Notes: generated by a model not told the origin, from the sequence alone. 64,000 nt of DNA from PALSA-911 sp963743035 (GCA_963743035.1 CAVUOB010000008.1:109386-173385), one strand, 5' to 3'. Counted from the first letter of the stretch, positions 48,595 through 57,656 are shown. Program-made: numbers and translations.

Positions 48595-49826
48595 TGGCCC
48601 TGCTGTTCGCCGCGGTGCCGGCCTGGGCGCAGGACGCGGCCGGCACGCGCCAGCAGATGCGGGAGATGGAGCGGGCGCGCGCGGCGGAGCTGACGGCGCA
48701 GAAGCAGGCGGCGGCCCGGGCCAGTGCGGCGGCCGAGCAGGAGCGCCGGCTGGCGGCGCAGCGCATTGCCGCCGCGGCCAGGCTGCGCCAGGCCGAGACC
48801 GCGACGGCGGAAGCGGCTCAGCGGATGGAGGATCTCGCCAACCGGCAGCGCGACATCGAGGCGCGCCTGGCCGCCCGCGCCGCTGACATGGCGCCAATGT
48901 TGCCGCTGATCGAGCGGCTGGAGCTCTATCCGGCCGAGACCCTGCTGGTCGCGCCGACCGATCCGGACAGCGCGCTGACCGGGGTGCTGGTGCTGCGGGG
49001 GCTTGCCCGGCGGCTGGAGACGGATGCCAGGGCGCTGCGCCAGGAGCAGGCGGAGCTCGACAAGACCCGCAAGGCCATCGCGGAGCAGACGCCGGTGCTG
49101 GCGGCGGCGCAGGCCGCCCAGGCCGCCCAGGCGGCGGAGCTGGACCGGCAGATCGCGGCCACCGCGTCGGGGCGGAAGGAAGCGACCGACGAGGCGGAGG
49201 CGGCGGCGCGTCGGGCCGCGGACCTGGCGGCGCGGGCCGAGGGGCTGCGCGCCGTCATCGCGGCGATCGAGGCCGAGCGACGGGCGGCCGAGGCACGGGC
49301 AAAGGCGGAAGCCGCCGCGGCCGAACGGGCCAAGCAGACCCAGGCCGCGGAGGCGGCGCGCCGGCGCCAGGCCGCGCTCGCCAAGCCCAGCGGCAGCGGC
49401 ACGATCGCGTCTTCCGCCCGGCCCGGCGGTCAGTTGCTGACACCGGTGGCCGGCCGGGTCAGCCGCCATTGGGGGGACCGGACCGATGCGGGCCCGTCCA
49501 CCGGGATCACCTATCAGGCCCCGCCCTCGGCGCGCGTGGTCTCGCCCTGCGGCGGGCGGGTGGTGTTCGGGGCGCCGTTTCGCAGTTTCGGCCTGTTGCT
49601 GATCGTCGATTGCGGCGGCGATTACCACGCGGTGCTGGCGGGGTTCGAGCGGCTGGACGTGCAGGTTGGCCAGTCCGTGCAGGCCGGCGAGCCGGTCGGC
49701 GTGATGCCGAACTGGGACCCGAAGGCCGGTTCCGCATCCGCGGGCGGGCATCCCGGGCTGTATGTGGAGCTGCGCCGGGGCGGCAGCCCCGTGGACCCGG
49801 CGCCGTGGCTGAAAGGTAAATCCTAA
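48540..49826 (+). CDS. envC: EnvC-like murein hydrolase activator, start inside a repeat
   Basis: Periplasmic activator of amidases at the septum. Hydrophobic export segment ILLALLFAAVPAWA followed by QDAAGTRQQM, then about 270 residues of Ala/Arg/Glu-rich coiled coil, then a C-terminal LytM/M23 domain (TPVAGRVSRHWGDRT ... LYVELRRGGSPVDPAPWL). The M23 zinc ligands are missing, as in EnvC-type non-catalytic domains. All codons before Ile of the export segment come from repeat copy C. The best starts are GTG 48540 or TTG 48537, giving a positively charged leader MVGCRGKAPAGVWGGAP. The original start seems to have been overwritten, so expression and the true start are uncertain. Confidence 0.75.
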   Translation: MGCRGKAPAGVWGGAPILLALLFAAVPAWAQDAAGTRQQMREMERARAAELTAQKQAAARASAAAEQERRLAAQRIAAAARLRQAETATAEAAQRMEDLANRQRDIEARLAARAADMAPMLPLIERLELYPAETLLVAPTDPDSALTGVLVLRGLARRLETDARALRQEQAELDKTRKAIAEQTPVLAAAQAAQAAQAAELDRQIAATASGRKEATDEAEAAARRAADLAARAEGLRAVIAAIEAERRAAEARAKAEAAAAERAKQTQAAEAARRRQAALAKPSGSGTIASSARPGGQLLTPVAGRVSRHWGDRTDAGPSTGITYQAPPSARVVSPCGGRVVFGAPFRSFGLLLIVDCGGDYHAVLAGFERLDVQVGQSVQAGEPVGVMPNWDPKAGSASAGGHPGLYVELRRGGSPVDPAPWLKGKS

Positions 49827-50066
49827 CTTTATTACAAAAGCTTGAGTTGCTTCTGATTTAGACTGCCGCACTGGAATGCTGGCCCTCCTCTCCCAGATAG
49901 TGATATTGCCGTTCCGAATGTCGCCGGGGAGCCACGCCCCGGGCGGGATCGCCCGGAGGCGCTTGAACGTGGCGGATGGCAGGAGCACGGTGGGACCGTG
50001 GCCTGCCGGTATAGCCATCGCCAGGTCGGGCCACGCCGCGTTGAATAGAATTACCGCGAGAGGAAG

Positions 50067-51497
50067 ATGAGTCGCATGGAGCTTCGCCCACACAACAGGC
50101 GGACCGGTCTGTTCAGGACTGGCTTGCTGATCGGCGCCGCCTTCGTGACCGGCCTGGCCGCGGGGCCGGTATCGGGCGTGCTGGAGCGCCAGTTCGGGCT
50201 GCAGATCGGCATCCAGTCCGCCTTCGCCGAGGATAGCAGCAAGCCGGACATGTACCGCCTGCTGGCGCTGCTGGGCGACGTGATCGAGCGCGTGCGCGCC
50301 GATTACGTGGAACCCGTGAACGACAAGGAGCTGATCGAGAACGCGATCAACGGCATGTTGACCGGGCTCGACGCGCATAGCAGCTACATGAACGCGCAGG
50401 CGTTCAAGGACATGCAGGTGCAGACCCGCGGCGAGTTCGGCGGGCTCGGCATCGAGGTGACGCAGGACGGTGGCCTGATCAAGGTGGTCAGCCCGATCGA
50501 CGACACCCCCGCCGCCCGCGCCGGCATCAAGTCCGGCGACCTGATCACCGCGATCGACGGCAAGACCGTGCAGGGCCTGAGCCTGAACGAGGCGGTGGAG
50601 AAGATGCGCGGCGCGCCCAGCAGCCGCATCACGCTGACCATCAAGCGCGAGGGCGTGGACAAGCCGATCGAAGCCGCGATGATGCGCGAGGTCATCAAGA
50701 TCAAGGTCGTCAAGTCGCGCCTGGAAGGCGACGATGTCGGCTATATCCGGCTGTCGCAGTTCAGCGAGCAGGCGGATGCCAGCATCAAGAAGGCGGTGGC
50801 CGCGCTGAAGGCGGAGTCCGGCAACAAGCTGAAGGCGGTCGTGCTGGATCTGCGCAACGATCCCGGCGGCCTGCTGGACCAGGCGGTCGGCGTCGCCTCC
50901 GCCTTTATCGACCGCGGCGAGATCGTTTCCACCCGCTCCCGCCGGCCGGAAGACGGCCAGCGCTGGGAAGCCAAGGGCGGCGACGTGACCGGTGGGTTGC
51001 CGATGGTGGTGCTGATCAACGGCGGTTCCGCGTCGTCCAGCGAAATCGTCGCCGGCGCGCTGCAGGACCACCGCCGCGCGGTGCTGGTGGGCACCCGCAG
51101 CTTCGGCAAGGGATCGGTGCAGACGGTGATGCCGCTGCCCGGCAACGGCGCCATGCGGCTGACCACGGCGCGCTACTACACGCCGTCGGGACGGTCGATC
51201 CAGGGCCTCGGCATTGAACCGGACGTGCCGGTGGCGGCGACCCGCACCGAGGCGCAGCGTTTCGGGCCGGAGCGGGAGGCCGATCTCAACCACGTGCTGA
51301 CCAATCGCGGCGGCACGCCGGAGACGGCCTTGCCGCCGCGGACCGACCTGCCGGCGATCGCCAAGGAAATCCCGAACAAGCCGCCGGAAGGCTTCCCGGC
51401 GTTTGATCCGGCCAAGCCGACCGAGACGGATTTCCAGCTGCAGCAGGCGCTGGTGGTGGCCCGCGCCATGGCCGGACAGAAGCGCGCGGCCAACTAG
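50067..51497 (+). CDS. ctpA: S41 family C-terminal processing peptidase
   Basis: 476 residues. N-terminal signal/anchor at about 14-35, tail-specific protease N-domain (DYVEPVNDKELIENAINGML), PDZ domain near 95-180 with GGLGIEVTQDGGLIKVVSPIDDTPA, then the S41 core: YIRLSQFSE, VLDLRNDPGGLLDQAV, nucleophile Ser in NGGSASSSEIVAGAL near 318 and general base Lys in GTRSFGKGSVQT near 345. Periplasmic processing of tail-tagged substrates. ATG 50067 or 50076. In the conserved envC-ctpA pair. Confidence 0.94.
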   Translation: MSRMELRPHNRRTGLFRTGLLIGAAFVTGLAAGPVSGVLERQFGLQIGIQSAFAEDSSKPDMYRLLALLGDVIERVRADYVEPVNDKELIENAINGMLTGLDAHSSYMNAQAFKDMQVQTRGEFGGLGIEVTQDGGLIKVVSPIDDTPAARAGIKSGDLITAIDGKTVQGLSLNEAVEKMRGAPSSRITLTIKREGVDKPIEAAMMREVIKIKVVKSRLEGDDVGYIRLSQFSEQADASIKKAVAALKAESGNKLKAVVLDLRNDPGGLLDQAVGVASAFIDRGEIVSTRSRRPEDGQRWEAKGGDVTGGLPMVVLINGGSASSSEIVAGALQDHRRAVLVGTRSFGKGSVQTVMPLPGNGAMRLTTARYYTPSGRSIQGLGIEPDVPVAATRTEAQRFGPEREADLNHVLTNRGGTPETALPPRTDLPAIAKEIPNKPPEGFPAFDPAKPTETDFQLQQALVVARAMAGQKRAAN

Positions 51498-51510
51498 GCC
51501 CGGCTCGGCC

Positions 51511-52653
51511 ATGCGGGAGCGGCGCGGTGACGCGGAGGGGGCAGGGCGGCCATCGGGTTGGCGCGGCCTGGGCCTGTTCTGGGTCCTGATCCTCGCTCTC
51601 GCCGGCGCCGGCGCGGTGACGCTTCAGCTGCTTGGGCCGCCCGCCGAGCCCGCTCCGGCACGCAAGGCCGCAATTGCGTCGCCTGTCGTGGTGCAAGATG
51701 TGCCGAAGGCGGAGCCGGCGAACCCGGCACCGGCAAAACCGGAGCAGGCGGCCGTCGCCGCGCCGAAGCCGGCCGTCTCGCCGGTGGAAGCATTGCGGCC
51801 GGGTTCCGCCTCTGCCGGACCGATCGCCGCACCCGACCCCGCCCTGCTGGAGCCGGGGGCGGGACCCGATGCGGGGATGCTGCCGCGCATCGGCGCGGAT
51901 GGGCGCGTCCCAGGCCAGGTCTATGCGCGCGGCTTCGCCGCCGAACCCGGCCGGCCGCGGATCGGCTTGGTGCTGGCAGGCATCGGCCTGAACGCCGCCG
52001 ACAGCGCGGAGGCGATCACGCGGCTGCCCGGCGAATTGACGCTGGTGGTATCGCCCTACGCGCCGCAGAATCTGGAGCTGCTGGATCAGGCCCGGCGCGC
52101 CGGCCATGAGCTGTTGCTGGCGATCCCGATGGAGCCGATGGGCTACCCGCTCAACGATCCCGGCGAACACGCCCTGCTGACCGGTGCCACGATGGCGGAG
52201 AACAGGCGCAACCTGGACTGGGCGCTGGGCCGCTTCGCCGGCTATGCCGGGGTCACCGCCGCGCTCGGCGGGCAGTTGAACGGCGAGCGGTTCCCGATGC
52301 TGACGGAACAGATGAAGCCGGTGCTGAGCAGCCTGGCGGCGCGCGGCCTGTTCTATGTCGACCCGAGGACACGCTCCGAGACCGGCGGCGAGCGGGCCGT
52401 GCTGCCCTATGTCTGGAACCGCTCGGTCGATCTCGTGGTGGACGAGCCCGCGGACGGGGCCTCGATGGAGGTGAAGCTCGCCGCCCTCGAGGACATCGCC
52501 CGCGGCACGGGCTCGGCGCTCGGCCTGGTCGAACTGCCCTCGCCGGTGGCGCTGGATCGCCTGGCGGCCTGGAGCAACGGGCTCGCCGCCCGCGGCTTCG
52601 TGCTGGCCCCGGCGAGCGCGCTGATGCTGCCGCCCCCCCGGGCGGGTGAATGA
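51511..52653 (+). CDS. Divergent polysaccharide deacetylase family protein (YibQ-like)
   Basis: 380 residues. One TM at about 15-35 (LGLFWVLILALAGAGAVTLQLLG), a Pro/Ala-rich linker to about 135, then the YibQ/DUF610-type domain: RPRIGLVLAGIGLNAADSAEAITRLPGELTLVVSPYAPQ, HELLLAIPMEPMGYPLNDPG and FYVDPRTRSETGG. Regular NodB metal residues are incomplete, hence divergent. Follows envC-ctpA, where it is typically found. A cell-wall role is inferred from context. Start ATG 51511, 13 nt after ctpA. Confidence 0.85.
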   Translation: MRERRGDAEGAGRPSGWRGLGLFWVLILALAGAGAVTLQLLGPPAEPAPARKAAIASPVVVQDVPKAEPANPAPAKPEQAAVAAPKPAVSPVEALRPGSASAGPIAAPDPALLEPGAGPDAGMLPRIGADGRVPGQVYARGFAAEPGRPRIGLVLAGIGLNAADSAEAITRLPGELTLVVSPYAPQNLELLDQARRAGHELLLAIPMEPMGYPLNDPGEHALLTGATMAENRRNLDWALGRFAGYAGVTAALGGQLNGERFPMLTEQMKPVLSSLAARGLFYVDPRTRSETGGERAVLPYVWNRSVDLVVDEPADGASMEVKLAALEDIARGTGSALGLVELPSPVALDRLAAWSNGLAARGFVLAPASALMLPPPRAGE

Positions 52654-52688
52654 AAGATCGGCGAATGAGAGACGGGTGAATGAACGGA
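52643..52688. repeat. Short imperfect tandem repeat at a stop/start junction
   Basis: Three copies of CGG(G/C)(T)GAATGA spaced 16 and 14 nt. The first supplies the stop of the deacetylase gene and the third the ATG of rppH. Confidence 0.6.
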
Positions 52689-53177
52689 CAGGACCTGCCC
52701 TACCGCCCGAATGTCGGCGCGGTGCTGTTCAATGCCGATGGCCGGGTGTTCGTGGCCCGGCGGGCCGATTTCCCCAATGCCGAAGGCCCGGCCGGCGGCT
52801 GGCAATTGCCGCAAGGCGGCATTGACGCTGGCGAGGACCCACGCGGCGCGGTGCTGCGCGAACTGGCCGAGGAAATCGGCACCGACCGCGCCGAAATCAT
52901 CGGCGAGCATCCGGAGTGGCTGACCTACGACCTGCCGGCGGATCTGATCGGCGTCGCGCTCCGCGGCCGCTGGCGCGGCCAGCGGCAGCGCTGGTTCGCG
53001 CTACGCTTCACCGGCACCGACAGCGACATCCGGCTGGACGCCGACCCGCATCCGGAGTTCGATGCCTGGCGCTGGGCCGAACTGGCCGAGCTTCCGGCCC
53101 TGGCCGTCGAGTTCAAGCGCCCGATCTACGAAATCCTGGCCCGCTCCTTCGCCCCGCTCGCGACACCGGTCGCCTGA
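52680..53177 (+). CDS. rppH: RNA pyrophosphohydrolase
   Basis: 165-residue Nudix hydrolase that removes pyrophosphate from 5' ends of mRNA, starting RNase E-dependent decay. YRPNVGAVLFNADGRVFVARR at the start and the Nudix box GGIDAGEDPRGAVLRELAEEIG near residues 46-67 with REx2EE intact. QRQRWFALRF and EFDAWRWAELAELP follow as in RppH. Called IalA in some Alphaproteobacteria. The stop is directly followed by repeat copy D. Confidence 0.93.
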   Translation: MNGQDLPYRPNVGAVLFNADGRVFVARRADFPNAEGPAGGWQLPQGGIDAGEDPRGAVLRELAEEIGTDRAEIIGEHPEWLTYDLPADLIGVALRGRWRGQRQRWFALRFTGTDSDIRLDADPHPEFDAWRWAELAELPALAVEFKRPIYEILARSFAPLATPVA

Positions 53178-53417
53178 GCAGGCTGGGGCTCCGCCCCAGA
53201 CCCCGGCGGGCTCCGCCCTGCACCCGGAAGGGGACAGTCGTCCCCTTCACCCCTCGGACTGGTTTGTGGGGAAGAGGGCCGAACCGTCGTAGCCGTTGAT
53301 GGGCTACGTCGGGGCCCTCTTCCCCACAAACCAAACAGAAAAGGCTCAAGGGAACGAGTTCCCTTGCGGGGTGGAGGGGCAGCGCCCCGCCTGGGGTTTG
53401 GGGCAAAGCCCCAACCG
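53178..53417. repeat. Large nested-palindrome element, copy D
   Basis: About 240 bp filling exactly the interval between the rppH stop (53177) and the convergent efeB stop (53418). Centre TGGTTTGTGGGGAAGAGGGC...GCCCTCTTCCCCACAAACCA around GTTGATGGGCTACGTC. Hairpins GAAGGGGACAGTCGTCCCCT, AAGGGAACGAGTTCCCTT and TTGGGGCAAAGCCCCAA. Confidence 0.85.
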
Positions 53418-54734
53418 CTACGTCGCGGTTTCAAACAGGCTCTGGCCGATATACCTGCCTTCGGTGACGCCGCCGGGGCAGGCGAACAGGGCGCTGGCGG
53501 TATGGGTGGTGAACTGGTTCAGGGCGTCGAACTTGGCCATGGTCTCGAAGATCCGGGTGAACCCGGTGCGCGGATCGCGCTGGTAGCACAGGAAGAACAG
53601 GCCGGAATCGTACATCATGCCCTGGCGCCAGGGCGGCCAGCGCTCGGCGGTGAAGCTGGCGCCGTCATTGTAGGAATAGGCCCGGCGGAAGATCTGCGCG
53701 CCGCCGTTGGCCAGCGCCGAGCCGAGGCGCACATGGGCGGTTTCCGCGATCACCGGATTGCCGTCCTTGTCCGCCCGGTCGAGATCGAGCGTGTCGAACT
53801 CGCCGGTCTTGCCGATCGGCGCGCCGGAATATTTGTGCCGGCCGACCACCTCCTCCTGGAAGTCGACCTCGGTGCGGTCCCAGTGTTCGAGCGAGATGCG
53901 GATGCGGCGCGCGACCAGATAGCTGCCCCCGCGCATCCATTCCGGGCCTTCCTCTCCGACCCAGACCACCTGGTTGAACCCGCGCGGCAGGTCCGGATTG
54001 ACCAGGCGGTCGGCGGGGGAACGCGGGGGATTGTTGGTGCCGTCCTTGAACCCCATCAGGTTGCGCCCGGTCTCGCCGGCGGGCGTGCTGGCGTTGAACC
54101 CGGCCTGCGCCCAGCGCAGCTGCGCGACGCCATAGGCCAGCCGCGCCAGTTCGCGCACCGCGTGGAACGCCACCATCGGGTCGTCGGCGCAGGCCTGCAC
54201 CGACAAATCGCCGCCGCTGCGCGCGGGCTCGAGCTGATCGCCATGGAATTTCGGCAGATCGGCGAGTGTTGGCGGCAGCCGCGCGGCCAGGCCGTAGCGG
54301 TCCTTGCCGTCCTTGACGAACAGCCCCGCGCCGAAGCCGAAGGTGACGGTCAGCCGCGCCGGCGCCAGGCCGAGCGCGGCGCCGCCATCGGGGGCGACCT
54401 GGGCGGGATCCTGGCCGATCGGCCCGGCGGTCCGCCCCACGCTCATGCGCGCTGCGGCATCCGTCCAGGCCTTCAGCAGCGTGACGATCTCGGCACGCCG
54501 CTTGGCGACGAGGTCGAAGCTGGCGAAATAGGTGTGGGTCTGCTGCGGCGTGGCGATGCCGCACTGGTGAAAGCCCCAGAACGGCTCGACTTCGGACGGC
54601 GAGGCGGACTTCGGCGCGGCCTGCGCCGCGACGCCCGTGCCGGCGGCGGCGACCAGCCCGCCGGCGGCCCCCAGGAAGGCGCGCCGGGAAGGTGGGCGGC
54701 CACCGCCGCCCCCGTGGCCGAACGGGCAGGTCAT
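53418..54734 (-). CDS. efeB: DyP-type peroxidase, EfeB-like deferrochelatase/peroxidase
   Basis: 438 residues. Tat signal SRRAFLGAAGGLVAAAGTGVAAQA at about 17-40, so it is folded and heme-loaded before export. DyP core: GFKDGTNNP with distal Asp near residue 230, distal Arg region, and AHVRLGSALANGGAQIFRRAYSY with proximal His near 333. YDSGLFFLCYQRDPRTGFTRIFETM is typical of EfeB. In EfeUOB it oxidises Fe(II) or releases iron from heme. efeU is not present here, and the only EfeO-like piece is the cupredoxin at 57657. The ATG overlaps the propeller gene stop (ATGA). Regulation may be by the boxes upstream of this set. Confidence 0.88.
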   Translation of the reverse strand: MTCPFGHGGGGGRPPSRRAFLGAAGGLVAAAGTGVAAQAAPKSASPSEVEPFWGFHQCGIATPQQTHTYFASFDLVAKRRAEIVTLLKAWTDAAARMSVGRTAGPIGQDPAQVAPDGGAALGLAPARLTVTFGFGAGLFVKDGKDRYGLAARLPPTLADLPKFHGDQLEPARSGGDLSVQACADDPMVAFHAVRELARLAYGVAQLRWAQAGFNASTPAGETGRNLMGFKDGTNNPPRSPADRLVNPDLPRGFNQVVWVGEEGPEWMRGGSYLVARRIRISLEHWDRTEVDFQEEVVGRHKYSGAPIGKTGEFDTLDLDRADKDGNPVIAETAHVRLGSALANGGAQIFRRAYSYNDGASFTAERWPPWRQGMMYDSGLFFLCYQRDPRTGFTRIFETMAKFDALNQFTTHTASALFACPGGVTEGRYIGQSLFETAT

Positions 54735-55882
54735 CGCGCCAGAGCCAGCATGTTCACCTCGTCCATGACAAAATAGAACCCGTCGCCGGCAGGGGTCATG
54801 GCGATGCCGAACAGGTCGCCGCTGCCGGGCGGATTCTGCGCCTTGTTCGCATCGATCCACCGCGCATATATCTGCTTTCCGCTCACCGGGTCCACCTCCA
54901 CCGCCTGTCCGTTCAGGCCGTTGGTGACCAGCAGATGCCCGTTCGGCGCCGTGGTCATCGCCAGCGGACGGCGGAACAGCCCATCCTTGGTGATCTCGCG
55001 GCCGGTGCCGGCGCTGTCGCTGCGCGTGGCGGCATCGGGGATGGCCACGATCCGGTTGCCGATGGCGTCCGACACATACAGCGTGCCCCCGGCGCCGAGC
55101 GCCAGGCCGGTCGGGCCGACCAGGAAGACGTCCTTGTCGCCCTGCGCGGCAAAGCCGCTGCCGATGACGGTCTTGCGGGTGATCGCCGGCGGCTTGCCCT
55201 CGGCGATCGCCAGCTCGATACGCAGCACGGTCGCCTTGTCGGTCACCTCAGAGTCGTTGTCCGCGCCGATCCCGAAGCCGACATTGCTGACGAACAGGGT
55301 CGCGGTCGATCCGTTGTCGATCACCGCCATGTTGCCCCAGGGGGCATCGATGTCCGGACCGCTCCAGACATCGACGATCTTGCCTTGCGGGTTCAGCACG
55401 ATCAGGCACCCCGGGCCCTTGGTCGCGGCGGTGCCGTCGGTGCTCGGCGCGCTGCCGACGATCACCCAGCCGCTCTTCAGCATGGTCATCGCCGTGCCCA
55501 GGCCGACGCCGCCGGGGCATTGCGGCAGGTTGCGCGGGATCTGCGCGAACTGCGTCAGCTTCTTCGTCGTCGGATTGTAGTCGACGATGGTGGTGCCGAC
55601 CCCCTGCAGATTGCCCGAATTGTTGAAGTTGGTGACCAGCACGTCGTCTTTCTGGATCGTGCCGGCCGATACCGGGGCGACGACGATCGCATACGGGTTC
55701 TGGTCGCCGTTATCGGGCACGGTGGAGGCCAGGATCGTGTGCCGGCGGATCTTCTCCAGGAAGCCCTCCTCGGCCGCCGATGCCGGGCAAAGGCCCCCGG
55801 CCGCGAACAGCAGCCCGAGCAGGGAAGCGGCGGCAAGGCCAGAACACGGACGAGAACGCGGACGGGAATGGAATTGTGGCAT
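54731..55882 (-). CDS. Secreted beta-propeller (NHL/SMP-30-like) protein
   Basis: 383 residues. Sec signal at about 12-36 (GLAAASLLGLLFAAGGLCPASA). The mature protein has repeated blades such as DKDVFLVGPTGLALGAGGTLYVSDAIGNRIVAIPDA and PLAMTTAPNGHLLVTNGLNGQAVEVDPVSGK, typical of NHL-like six-bladed propellers. No catalytic motif is obvious. Periplasmic. It couples translationally to efeB by a 4-nt overlap and lies 35 nt after the porin gene, suggesting one transcript. Could bind a metal or metallophore for the pair, but this is inference. Confidence 0.78.
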   Translation of the reverse strand: MPQFHSRPRSRPCSGLAAASLLGLLFAAGGLCPASAAEEGFLEKIRRHTILASTVPDNGDQNPYAIVVAPVSAGTIQKDDVLVTNFNNSGNLQGVGTTIVDYNPTTKKLTQFAQIPRNLPQCPGGVGLGTAMTMLKSGWVIVGSAPSTDGTAATKGPGCLIVLNPQGKIVDVWSGPDIDAPWGNMAVIDNGSTATLFVSNVGFGIGADNDSEVTDKATVLRIELAIAEGKPPAITRKTVIGSGFAAQGDKDVFLVGPTGLALGAGGTLYVSDAIGNRIVAIPDAATRSDSAGTGREITKDGLFRRPLAMTTAPNGHLLVTNGLNGQAVEVDPVSGKQIYARWIDANKAQNPPGSGDLFGIAMTPAGDGFYFVMDEVNMLALAR

Positions 55883-55917
55883 CGGCGGAACTCCTGTCGA
55901 TAGCGGGGCGCGGGCGG

Positions 55918-57538
55918 TCAGAACGTGACGCTGCTGCGCACGCCGAACACCGCCTCGTTCTTGAGGCGCAACTCGGGATTGTCCCGGTTGGCGATGCCGC
56001 CGCCTGGGTTGAAGATGTATTGGAAGTCGGGCTGGATCTGCAGCCAGGGCGTTACCTGGATCTGATAGGTGACCTCCAGGAAGGTCTCGGTGCTGCGGGT
56101 GGGGACCGGGAACGGCGCGGTGCCGTAGTAGTTCGTGTCCTGGTCGAAGCCGGCGGCGTAGCTGCTGACCTTGGCGACGCCGAAGCCGACGCCGAAGGTG
56201 TCGTCGTCGCGGCCGGGCAGCGGCGCCTTGAGGTTGACGCCGGCATTGACGCTGAAGCTGATCAGGTTGCGGTCGTCCGGCGCGCCCATGGCGCGGGCGA
56301 AGACGCTGAGCGACCGCGGGCTATCCTCGCTCGGCCGCCAGACCATCTGATCGACCACCGCGTACAGGCTGGCATTGTGCTGGTTCATCTGCGGCATGCC
56401 GTTGCTGGCGGGGCTGGCCAACGGGACGCCCATGGTGTCGTAGCGCTGGTTGGGGAAGGCCGCGGTATCGAACCAGGCGCCGAGCTTGTAGGTGCCGGGC
56501 AGACCCGCCGAGCCGTTGCCGCGGTCCATGTCGCCATTGGACGGCTGGTTGAGGGCGTACTGCACCTCGGCGATGAACAGCGCGCCGGTGCGCAGATTGA
56601 AGTTGCCGCCCCAGCGGGTGGAGCCGCGCAACTGGCTGTCGTCGTCGAACGGGCCGCCGGGCGGATTGTCCTGGAACACGCCAGCCAACACGGTGACGCC
56701 CGAGATGGGTTGAGCCCGGAACCGCACGCCGAGCGAGGACAGCGGAAAGGCGGGGCCGCCGGCATAGAGGTCGGCCGAAGGGATCATCGGCCAGCCCATC
56801 ATGGTATTGAGATAGAGCGCCGACCCCTGGCTGACCATGAACTCCTGGTCGACGCTCTGCTGGCCGAGCCTGACGTCGTATTTGCCGTCGGCGAAGGCCT
56901 GCTGGTACCAGATCTCCCACAGCCGCGTGGTGGGCGCCGCGGAGATGCCGCTGACCGTCTGCAGGTTGTCGAGATAGTACCTGGCTGAGGCTGCGCCCGC
57001 GGAGCTGCAGGCCGCTGACATTGATCGTGCCGCCATCCCAGCCGAACGCCTTCTGGGTGTCCATCTGCAGCGTCAGCGTGGTCGCCGCGTCATAGGTGGC
57101 GCCCTGCTTGAGGCCGCCGGAGGTATTGCCCAGCACCTCGTTCACGTCGGTCAGCGTCAGCGTGACGCCATAGCGGCCGAGGAAGGTGCGCAGCCCGCCC
57201 ATGTCGCCCAGCAGGTTGGAGCGTCGCCAGATGCCGGTGAGGAAGCCGGGGCCCTCCGCGTCGGCATCGGCGCTGGCCGGCTGCGTCTGGGCGTTCTGTG
57301 TCTGCGCAACCTGGACCGGCCCGAGATCGACCCGGTTGGCGGGTGCGTAGCTGCCGGCACCCGGCGCGGCCGGCACGCTTTGGGCGGCGGCCGAACCGGC
57401 CCAGAAATCGCCGCCGGCCGTGCTGGCGAGCAGCGCCATGGTCCAGCGAGGCACGGACCGCGCGCGGCGCGGAGGCTGGGTTCCCTTGGCGGTCGCGGAT
57501 GCTTTCGGCAAGGCGCGGGCGTTCGGTAAGGCGGGCAT
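55918..57538 (-). pseudogene. OprB-like carbohydrate-selective porin, single +1 frameshift
   Basis: About 539 residues when joined. Long basic N-terminal stretch and signal (WTMALLASTAGGDFWAGSAAAQ), then GFLTGIWRRSNLLGDMGGLRTFLGRYGVTLTLTDVNEVLGNTSGG and INVSGLQLRGRSLSQ. The frame breaks at 56977-56983 (CAG-G-TAC) and continues YYLDNLQTVSGISAAPTTRLWEIWYQQAFADGKYDVRLGQQ to a final beta-strand ending in Phe (FGVRSSVTF), as in outer membrane barrels. 1621 nt is 3n+1. AAGGAA precedes ATG 57538. A Zur-like palindrome lies 60 nt upstream, so the exported cargo may be metal-linked rather than sugar. Confidence 0.85.
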
Positions 57539-57597
57539 AGTAAGTTCCTTCTGGGCCTGGCAGCGATCGAAGAGGTGTGGAGTGGGGATGCGCAAAT

Positions 57598-57617
57598 ATG
57601 TTATGTTATAACATAAC
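57598..57617 (-). promoter_or_regulatory. Zur-like operator upstream of the porin operon
   Basis: ATGTTATGTTATAACAT (57598-57614) has both 7-nt arms of the published alphaproteobacterial Zur box with the same 3-nt gap. An overlapping perfect 18-bp palindrome GTTATGTTATAACATAAC spans 57600-57617. In GC-rich DNA this is a conspicuous site. It lies between the cupredoxin stop and the porin start. Confidence 0.6.
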
Positions 57618-57656
57618 GAGATACAATCACCCGCCCCGCGCCTCCGTGCCCGTGCG

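Noticed and set aside
49876..50070. 64-codon frame between envC and ctpA
   Set aside because: No Shine-Dalgarno site, no recognisable family, overlaps the ctpA start.
42750..53417. The four large palindromic elements as insertion sequences or CRISPR
   Set aside because: No transposase frame inside, no regular repeat-spacer structure; they are palindromes of palindromes.
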